Source of the DNA: Phallusia mammillata | Taxonomy: Eukaryota; Chordata; Ascidiacea; Phlebobranchia; Ascidiidae | Direction: 5' to 3' | Length of the DNA stretch: 64,000 nucleotides | Assembly: GCA_003260075.1 (NCBI GenBank) | Contig: QLIY01000375.1 | Location: 9,015-73,014 of the forward strand | Shown here: piece after piece, positions 59,401-64,000 of the stretch | Numbering within the stretch: position 1 is the first letter of the stretch | Layout of the letters: each line of letters begins with the position of its first letter | The notes under the pieces: generated by a model | What the model was told of the DNA's origin: nothing | Seen by the model: the letters and a program-made list of their open reading frames with translations, nothing else | Databases searched by the model: none | Position numbers and translations under genes: made by a program

Positions 59401-62337
59401 ATATGGTTTGTTACTGGGTGTTTGGGTCAAAGTTATGGGGTCATTATGACGTCATACATGCATGACGAAAATATTAAATTGGTTATCAAATTTTCAGTTC
59501 CGACGATTTTATAGAAGTACGATTGTTTCAAGAAATTTTCAATACAAAGGCAATGGTTAAAATAGTCATATCAATGTTATAATAAAACTCATGTCATACA
59601 CAAAAGTATTTTATTGTTTAATGTATGAGAAAAGGGTGCTGGTCTCATCCGAATTTAAAATTTTTACTCATTCATAACAGTTTAGAATGTAATTGTTGAT
59701 GGGTTGGCCGTAATATATGCAGTTAGGGCGAGTATAGACTACTATGGCTCTACTGATATTTTTTTCTAATAGATCGGAGTGCCACACAACATTACTGAAG
59801 GATTGCTGGCACGAACTATTTACTCTCGGCCTTGCCCAATGTGCGCGAAGCATGAATCTCAACCAAGTTCTTGCAACCGTTTTGAAACATATGAGAACCA
59901 ATTTCCAGCAAGGTAACGCAACAATTGGCTTTGTTTTTTGTCGCTGTACCCGGTGACGGACGATTCCTTTTCGTAGTGTAACTGCAGGCCGCGTTTTTAT
60001 GCATGTCGTTTCATTATAGCCCTTCTTGGGTCATTAAAGTTGTGTCGGTCCAACCCACAGAAAAAATTTCTAGATCCGCCCTCGACTGTACCTATAACTT
60101 TGATTGATAGAAATTACCCTAACACCATAACTCACACAACTCAAATCACAAAATTTTGCTAATTTTTTAACAGTATCTAAAGAGCAATATTATTTCAGGT
60201 TTATAAACTGAATTAAAGATTAGGTACAAAATTACTTTTGTTTCTATTTTATTATAAAACATCACCCCAACGCAAATAGCGGGGGGGGGGATTTGCTAAC
60301 TTTGAAAGGATACTTCCTATTGAAAGGTCGTTTCTGCAAGCAATTTGGGTTGGTTTGGGTTTTGTAAAAAAAAATTACAACGAAACTACATTAAAAAAGT
60401 TCCTACCCCCTGTTTAACTGCTCATTTATTAATTCAGCTCTTTGCGCCACCTATCGGCATTTTTAAAACTTTTTCCTAGTACCTGGTGAAAGTGAAGCTA
60501 TTAACGCGAGAACTCAAATCGCCAAAAATTTGCTAGTTTTTATACAGTACCTAAAGAGCACAATTATTTCAGGTTTAGGAACTGAATGAAAGATTAGAAA
60601 CAAAATTACTTTTATTTTTATTTTATTATAAAATCACCCCAACGCAAATAGTCCTAGCCGTCAGAATTTTCAGGCAATTTTGCTTTTAAATATTCTTTAA
60701 CGCTCTATGCGCCACCTATCGGTAATTCGGTAACGTTTTTGATTTTAGTTGACATGTTCGCACCTCCACCGCTTTACCTTGATTAATGGTATGCGGTTCT
60801 TATTCTGTTTCAGGTAACATATCTGCCACTCGTGTACAGCGAGTTATCGATCACATCAACAAACTACAAGAACTAGTAGCTCGAATGCAGAGACTCGAGA
60901 TCGACCAACGGGAATTTGCTTACCTGAAATCGATGATACTCTTCAGTCCAGGTAAACAAAATGAAAGCTAAATGGGGCTGTAACATTTGACCCCACAAAA
61001 CTTTATCTTTCGAGAAGAAACGAAAATGTCTGGTAATTGTAGGCGTATGTCCGATGGCAAAAATGGCAAAAACGATTCTTTTGCCAGGCGTTACAATAAA
61101 AAAGCAGGACATGAAAACGTTTGTTTAATGCAGAAAAAATGAGGTCGCTTAGGGTTACGGCAGGATACTTATAATATCGACACCTGCGCAGAAGTTTTAA
61201 TTTGTGGTTGTGCGCAGATCACGTGAAAGCAGCCCATCGTCCCCAAGTTCAAAGATTCCAATCACGAACGATCGCCGAATTACGCGATCATCATTCGAAA
61301 CATTTTCCTGAAGAGCAAGACAGGTTTGTGGAAATTTCCCAAAAGTTTTTCCTCATTTTGAAACATTTTAAGTCCCTAATAAGCTTTTAAACAATTATGC
61401 TGCGAGATACGAATCCGCTATTGAAGGCTCTTTAAAAGTTGCTTTTTTAACTTACATGGGCCGGGTGGTAGCGTTGCTTTTACTTCCTAAACAAGAAGTT
61501 TGAGTTTGGCAACTGAGAGTTAATGATGGTTAATCTACGCTTTGTGTTCCTATAAGAACTTCCTAAGCAGCCTTTTGTCACCAATCCCAGCTTTTTCCCA
61601 ATCCACTCCAATCCCTGATTGCTTGGCGTGACTATTTTTTGTTCATAAGGTTGTGGGTTCTAATTCTGTCTCGCACACTTGTTCCCTGAGCAAGAAACTT
61701 TCGCGACAATGCTCCAGACCCGTAGAATCTGATAGGAGTTGATAATAAGTAAAAAACTCGAATAAAAAATGGTTCCATTGTAAGCATAAATCATTTAGGC
61801 ATTGTCCGCCCACCTAGGACCAAAAAAATAAACAAACGAACAAAGCGTTTATCTTTTTAGGATCTGTAACCTGCTCCTTACTCTTCCCACTCTTCGCTCC
61901 CTCTCCCCCGCTCTTACGGAGGAGTTATTTTTCGCCGGGCTCATCGGCAACGTTCAAATTGATTCCATCATTCCATACATACTCCGAATGGAAACCTCGG
62001 AATTCGCCGATGGAGGCGCAACTGGAGGAATCTCCTCCTCCGAAATTCGCTCCAAAGGAGAAAACGAAGAGGTGTTTGCGCATGACGTGAGCACGGGGGG
62101 GGGGGCGAATTCGCCGATGGAGGAGCAACGGGGGGAATCTCCTCCTCCGAAATGCGCTCCAAAGGAGAAAACGAAGAGGTGTTTGCGCATGACGTGAGCA
62201 CGAACAGCGACGGGGGAAATGGACGTGGGGATTTCCCGGGAAATGTCATGATCCACGATTCCCGTTATGTACTGGACCATAGCGCCGATGATCATATGTT
62301 AGGTGTGGAACCGCAGTCTATAGAAACATCTACGTGA
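43250..62337 (+). CDS. NR2C: NR2C-type (TR2/TR4) orphan nuclear receptor, 16 coding exons
   Basis: Nuclear DNA-binding transcription factor of the testicular-receptor group, whose vertebrate members bind direct repeats of AGGTCA. Coding exons: 43250-43339, 44038-44143, 44350-44471, 46330-46450, 47993-48201, 50811-51003, 54985-55164, 55608-55734, 57185-57218, 57557-57696, 58266-58368, 58950-59107, 59773-59912, 60814-60951, 61218-61323 and 61861-62337. After removing 107 inserted bases in the last exon the total is 2337 nt, exactly 779 codons. That gives 778 residues, longer than vertebrate TR2/TR4 (about 600) because of an extended N-terminal region. The DNA-binding domain is about 272-340 with P-box CEGCKG (289-294). 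The hinge matches the TR4 style SVQCERSP. The ligand-binding domain runs from about 476 to the TEELFF...SIIPYIL end. Assignment to NR2C is strong; orthology to TR2 versus TR4 is not decidable because invertebrates usually have one gene. Confidence 0.93.
44038..44143 (+). CDS. NR2C: NR2C coding exon 2: first copy of duplicated module, part a
   Basis: Residues 31-65 plus one base. Contains [19 protein letters not shown] and [10 protein letters not shown]. Clearly similar to exon 4 ([30 protein letters not shown]). Phase 0 in, phase 1 out, as in exon 4. Confidence 0.82.
44350..44471 (+). CDS. NR2C: NR2C coding exon 3: first copy of duplicated module, part b
   Basis: Residues 66-106, including [20 protein letters not shown] and [12 protein letters not shown]. 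Aligns with exon 5 ([31 protein letters not shown]). Phase 1 in, phase 0 out. Confidence 0.8.
44472..46329 (+). other. NR2C intron 3
   Basis: Between the two copies of the duplicated module. No delimited mobile element seen. A 93-codon frame at 44822-45103 has no recognisable motif and is not called. Confidence 0.6.
46330..46450 (+). CDS. NR2C: NR2C coding exon 4: second copy of module, part a
   Basis: Residues 107-146 plus one base. [20 protein letters not shown] then [20 protein letters not shown]. Acceptor TGTTTTCAG|GCA, donor AGCG|GTGAGT. Paralogous to exon 2. Confidence 0.85.
46570..46875. repeat. Dispersed repeat, copies 2 and 3, split by a G run
   Basis: Homologous to 39180-39440. 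The segment before the fourteen G (46736-46749) recurs after them, so two alleles of this repeat copy have been placed in series inside NR2C intron 4. Confidence 0.65.
47594..47879. repeat. G-run duplication in NR2C intron 4
   Basis: 47594-47730 and 47743-47879 are almost identical, joined by eleven G (47731-47741). It ends about 110 bases before exon 5, which is unaffected. Confidence 0.78.
47993..48201 (+). CDS. NR2C: NR2C coding exon 5: second copy of module, part b, plus extension
   Basis: Residues 147-216. The first half aligns with exon 3. The second half ([20 protein letters not shown]) is a Leu/Gln-rich stretch that could form an amphipathic helix. The donor CAG|GTAGAT is phase 0. 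Confidence 0.82.
48302..48641. mobile_element. Non-autonomous hAT-type element in NR2C intron 5
   Basis: Ends CAGTGGTTCCCAAAC and GTTTGGGAACCACTG (perfect inverse), flanks ACGTAGGT and ACGTAGTT (7 of 8). An internal TGGCCTAGTGG near 48534 resembles a tRNA A-box, perhaps a captured SINE head. 340 bp. Confidence 0.87.
48650..50810 (+). other. Rest of NR2C intron 5
   Basis: AT-rich, with no delimited repeat or exon recognised. The 3' end before 50811 has no long pyrimidine tract (CACGTGACCAACAG). That leaves open that the Met at 50820 could also be an alternative start from a separate promoter. Confidence 0.5.
50811..51003 (+). CDS. NR2C: NR2C coding exon 6: linker and first zinc-finger half
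   Basis: Residues 217-280 plus one base of Gly281. An N-terminal linker runs into [11 protein letters not shown], supplying the first two zinc ligands (C272, C275). The donor TCTG|GTGAGT splits the DNA-binding domain at the SG/RHYG position. Confidence 0.92.
52456..52751. mobile_element. hAT-type element, 296 bp
   Basis: CTGGGGTTCCCAAC at the left is an altered form of the inverse of GTTGGGAACCACTG at the right. The flanking CGCTAAC is shared on both sides. Partial repetition of its left flank across a G run (52225-52237) again suggests two alleles. Confidence 0.7.
53120..53478. repeat. Duplicated block ending in G runs of 11 and 72
   Basis: About 53120-53255 and 53268-53406 are near-identical, including the final GGATTAGTGTTTTG. 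The first copy ends in eleven G, the second in seventy-two. The same sequence running twice into a G tract looks like successive failed gap closures. Confidence 0.78.
54985..55164 (+). CDS. NR2C: NR2C coding exon 7: core of the DNA-binding domain
   Basis: Residues 281-340. P-box CEGCKG (289-294) predicts AGGTCA half-site recognition. FFKRSIRKK is the recognition helix. The second zinc finger uses C308, C314, C324 and C327, followed by [22 protein letters not shown] closely matches the TR2/TR4 pattern. All eight zinc-binding cysteines of the domain are present across exons 6 and 7. Confidence 0.96.
55608..55734 (+). CDS. NR2C: NR2C coding exon 8: hinge
   Basis: Completes Ser341 and gives [10 protein letters not shown], matching the SVQSERKP of vertebrate TR4 directly after the MGM. 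It continues into a polar hinge ending NSRVPFEG. Acceptor TGTTTTAG|C, phase 2 out. Confidence 0.9.
56203..56559. mobile_element. hAT-type MITE of the CAGGGTTCCCGCGG type, 357 bp
   Basis: Starts CAGGGTTCCCGCGGGTACGG and ends CGCGGGAACCCTG. Inner AACCTGGAAAAG and inverse CTTGAAAAGT words are the hallmark of a MITE family seen in many animals. The word TATATGCA is present at both borders. Lies in NR2C intron 8. Confidence 0.82.
57185..57218 (+). CDS. NR2C: NR2C coding exon 9: 34-base small exon
   Basis: Completes Gly and encodes [11 protein letters not shown]. Borders TCTTTAG|A and CAG|GTTGGT. It is required to keep frame between exon 8 (phase 2) and exon 10 (phase 0). The sequence itself is not diagnostic, so this call rests on phase and splice sites. 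Confidence 0.7.
57557..57696 (+). CDS. NR2C: NR2C coding exon 10: region before the ligand-binding domain
   Basis: [20 protein letters not shown] resembles the GTLANVVTSLANLSES stretch at the same place in vertebrate TR4, which supports the NR2C assignment. An acidic end follows ([14 protein letters not shown]). Phase 2 out. Confidence 0.88.
57895..58120. mobile_element. Probable tRNA-derived SINE unit
   Basis: AGCCTGCG (about 57939) and its exact inverse CGCAGGCT (about 57984) bracket TAGCTCGAGTC (A-box-like) and GGTTCGCATCC (B-box). This is a tRNA-like fold that lacks a proper anticodon arm. An ATTTTT and a further unrelated tail follow. Degenerate tRNA head plus tail suggests a SINE; a functional tRNA is unlikely. 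Confidence 0.5.
58266..58368 (+). CDS. NR2C: NR2C coding exon 11
   Basis: Residues following Lys: [11 protein letters not shown], aligning with the FDTLAKALN region of vertebrate TR4, then a Ser/Thr-rich linker ending TPVLDFE (compare STPIIEVEGPLL). Phase 0 out. Confidence 0.87.
58950..59107 (+). CDS. NR2C: NR2C coding exon 12: start of the ligand-binding domain
   Basis: [20 protein letters not shown] then [20 protein letters not shown], nearly identical to vertebrate TR4 at [20 protein letters not shown]. This is the helix 3 region. Donor AAG|GTGAGA, phase 2. Confidence 0.95.
59253..59337. repeat. Partial copy of the GGGCCGTTA MITE
   Basis: Shares the GATGATGGCATGAGCATTTG stretch and the terminal CTATTTGGGCCGTTATA with the element at 18810-18925 but lacks its other arm. 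Intronic. Confidence 0.55.
59773..59912 (+). CDS. NR2C: NR2C coding exon 13: ligand-binding domain helices 4-6 region
   Basis: [20 protein letters not shown] then [17 protein letters not shown]. The [13 protein letters not shown] string is a TR2/TR4 hallmark. The donor follows CAAG|GTAACG, phase 1. Confidence 0.95.
60195..60650. repeat. G-run-linked duplicate in NR2C intron 13
   Basis: About 60195-60280, ending in ten G (60281-60290), recurs at about 60560-60650 with small changes. Same assembly signature, but here the copies are 280 bases apart. Confidence 0.65.
60814..60951 (+). CDS. NR2C: NR2C coding exon 14: ligand-binding domain
   Basis: [20 protein letters not shown] then [12 protein letters not shown], matching vertebrate TR4 (EHIWKLQEF..., YEYAYLKAIVLFSPD). 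Splits Asp at phase 1 with exon 15. Confidence 0.94.
61218..61323 (+). CDS. NR2C: NR2C coding exon 15: ligand-binding domain helices 9-10 region
   Basis: [20 protein letters not shown] then [16 protein letters not shown]. The FSPDH junction with exon 14 reproduces the vertebrate FSPDHPG. Acceptor GTGCGCAG|A lacks a strong pyrimidine tract. Phase 2 out. Confidence 0.9.
61455..61760. mobile_element. Probable tRNA-derived SINE in NR2C intron 15
   Basis: GGCCGGGTGGTAGCGT is tRNA-head-like. GTTGTGGGTTCTAATTC at about 61650 is a B-box. The following TTCCCTGAGCAAGAAACTTT and CAATGCTCC recall the conserved SINE core (GCAAG.CACTT...ATTGCTCC) found in many invertebrate SINEs. Boundaries approximate. 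Confidence 0.55.
61861..62337 (+). CDS. NR2C: NR2C coding exon 16: end of ligand-binding domain and tail, broken by an assembly join
   Basis: Begins [20 protein letters not shown] then [20 protein letters not shown], the canonical TR2/TR4 end including helix 11/12. It continues [12 protein letters not shown] and an extended polar tail ending PQSIETST with TGA at 62335-62337. Eleven G at 62095-62105 join two copies of the same coding stretch (from about 61999 and from about 62106, 107 bases apart). As written the frame breaks; with one copy only, the frame is open to the stop. I therefore treat it as intact. Confidence 0.88.
61999..62200. repeat. G-run duplication inside the last NR2C exon
   Basis: About 95 bases from GGAATTCGCCGATGG are present twice, joined by eleven G (62095-62105). 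The copies differ at a few sites (for example GGCGCAACTGG against GAGCAACGGGG). The offset of 107 is not a multiple of three. A further small join lies at 62345-62460 with ten G at 62400-62409. Confidence 0.85.
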
Positions 62338-63780
62338 GGGTCGATTGTTGATGCGTTTTTTTGGATATTTGTGATTTTTGCTTATTTGCAGAAGCGCGAG
62401 GGGGGGGGGAGGTGCGTTTTTTTGGATATTTGTGATTTTTGCTTATTTGCAGAAGCGCGATATAATAGCGGGCGACGCAATGCTCTTTTATCCAGTTTAA
62501 TATCTGTTCCCAAAGCCCTTATGGCAAAGGGCTACATTCATTTTTCCTTGCATACGTGTCACTGCTGTACAATAGCTCTTTATGGAGTTTTATAAGTTCA
62601 CACACAACTGTTTGTTCAGTTTATCCTAAATTACTTATTTGCAGGAATGTTGTTCGTAATCACACGCGTATTGAACAATCCGTTAAAACAACTGATACAC
62701 AATGCAGTAAAAACGCCAGTTGGTACAGAAACAAACTGTTAATTGAATCATCATTATATTGAAGGTGGTAGGAGCAATTGTGGTGTACTGTGGTAAACGA
62801 ATTCGATGTAACTACTCTAAACCGGCTCTGATACGGATAGTACCTAGCATCAAACGTACCTACAGTACCGTATGTACCTGTAGTGTTTGAAGATCCAAAT
62901 GTACCAGCAAAAATACTGGTTCATTTTCACACATAATTTTTATTACACGCATGGTTTAACTTTCAACTGCCAGGACTGTGTACATCTCTAACCGGATAAA
63001 TGCCATTTTATTTCAACCGTTAAAACACCCAGTGTAAGCCTCATACCTTAGTTAAAAACATTAACCTAAATTTCTGCCCTATAAATAAGTTAGAAACCCA
63101 ATTTTCTGGGTCATTTATGTACATTTGCCTCTTCGTCATGTTTGAAGCAATTTTTTTTATTAAAACTTTCCTATTTTTATGACTTGAGCGCAGGCCGGAA
63201 CATATATACTTCGCTCAGACGCCTTTTTTAGTTACAAGTGCTAAAAACGTAACAAACATTTTGTTCATTTTCCTGTCCTACTGCCGTACCTACTATCCGT
63301 GTTTAGTTTAGTAGCAGTTTTTGCAACTGGACTCAAAATGTCTGCGTGGATTTTTAGATTTTGAAATCCAACTCAATACTGACCAAAAAAATTCTGTTAT
63401 GACTGGTACATTCAAGACATGCATACACTACGTCTAAATTGAACCCAATGTACAGTCACTCATGTTTTCCTGTCCTGCAGAATACACAATGCCTTTTTCA
63501 CGCTTCTCTCCCAGACCCCACAACGCTGCTTATATGATGTGATCGTGTACATTTCTATGGCGTTGCGTCGTATTTCTCCGCTACTGTTCCTTTATCGTCA
63601 GTTCTCCTTTGTTTTAAACCATTTTTCCGTGCGTCGTTATTTTATCGTTGTTCTATATATTAAAGTGAAACTAGTGAAGGAATTAAAGCGTCGTGTTGTT
63701 TGTGTCCAATTTTTCCTGCACTGAGGGCCATTGTACTGTTCGCTAACCCTATTTAAGGTGTAACTTCGATCACGTTTTAG
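62338..63780. other. 3' flank of NR2C, no gene supported
   Basis: Presumed 3' UTR followed by AT-rich DNA. No AATAAA hexamer close to the stop is obvious. A 61-codon frame at 63539-63724 has no recognisable motif. Confidence 0.5.
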
Positions 63781-63835
63781 GTTGGCCTGCGTTGGTATCG
63801 GAAACGCCACTGGTCCCAACGTCAAAGCTGCAAAC
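63781..63835 (+). CDS. Possible 55-base exon of an unidentified neighbouring gene
   Basis: Acceptor CACGTTTTAG ends at 63780 and donor AAAC|GTAAGT follows at 63836. The interval is less AT-rich than its surroundings and open in more than one frame. One frame reads LACVGIGNATGPNVKAAN. No homology is recognised and the reading frame is undetermined; this is a lead only. Confidence 0.3.
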
Positions 63836-64000
63836 GTAAGTACTCACACCAGACAAGGTTTGCTAAATAGCGATAGGTTTGTGAATATTTAAAGCGAATT
63901 GTGTTTAAATGCTGACGGTCAGGACTATCAGGGTTGGGGTAAGGGATTGTACTAACTCGTTGTTAATTTACATAACTGCGCTCTTTAGGCCATTTATATG

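Noticed and set aside
61861-62337. NR2C as a pseudogene because of the break in its last exon
   Set aside because: All other exons are intact with correct phases, and the break coincides with a G-run join of duplicated sequence.

Overview
The window reads as nuclear DNA of an invertebrate chordate, most likely an ascidian tunicate. That is an inference. It rests on AT-rich DNA with GT-AG introns, AG splice acceptors placed just 5' of all three start codons, a single TR2/TR4-type nuclear receptor, a 16-base match to the Ciona spliced leader as I remember it, and a dense load of short hAT-type elements. I cannot name the species.

Three genes can be supported, all on the + strand. (1) 8280-22486: a seven-coding-exon rhodopsin-class peptide GPCR; the seven exons join in phase to exactly 441 codons including stop. 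(2) 27706-28047: a very small two-coding-exon gene for a 71-residue secreted precursor. It has a signal peptide, a short propiece and three perfect 11-residue repeats, each presenting Tyr-Tyr-Tyr between Arg and Lys. I do not know this family. It is the most interesting object here, and a tunichrome-type or other processed-peptide precursor is my leading speculation. (3) 43250-62337: a 16-coding-exon NR2C (TR2/TR4) orphan nuclear receptor with a complete DNA-binding and ligand-binding domain. Its N-terminal region contains an in-frame duplication of a two-exon module. One more possible exon (63781-63835) may belong to a gene continuing to the right.

The rest is repeats and introns. At least ten short hAT-type elements can be delimited by terminal inverted repeats of the CAGGGGTYSSCAACC / CAGTGGTTCYCAACC kind. 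Six carry perfect 8-bp target-site duplications. One locus (28208-29584) is a triple nest of element in element in element. Other repeats are hairpin MITEs (11401-11535, 18810-18925), two tRNA-derived SINE-like units, and a large imperfect inverted repeat with arms of about 1.5 kb (23340-26958).

An assembly signature runs through the whole window. More than 20 runs of pure C or G (about 9 to 103 bases) occur, and most sit at the junction of two nearly identical flanking copies of 70-700 bp. This looks like poly-G filler joining two unmerged haplotypes rather than biology. One such join falls inside the last exon of the nuclear receptor and adds 107 bases, breaking its frame; the gene itself appears intact. 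Another preserves both the empty and the filled allele of a hAT insertion. About 29.6-43.2 kb holds no gene I can support.
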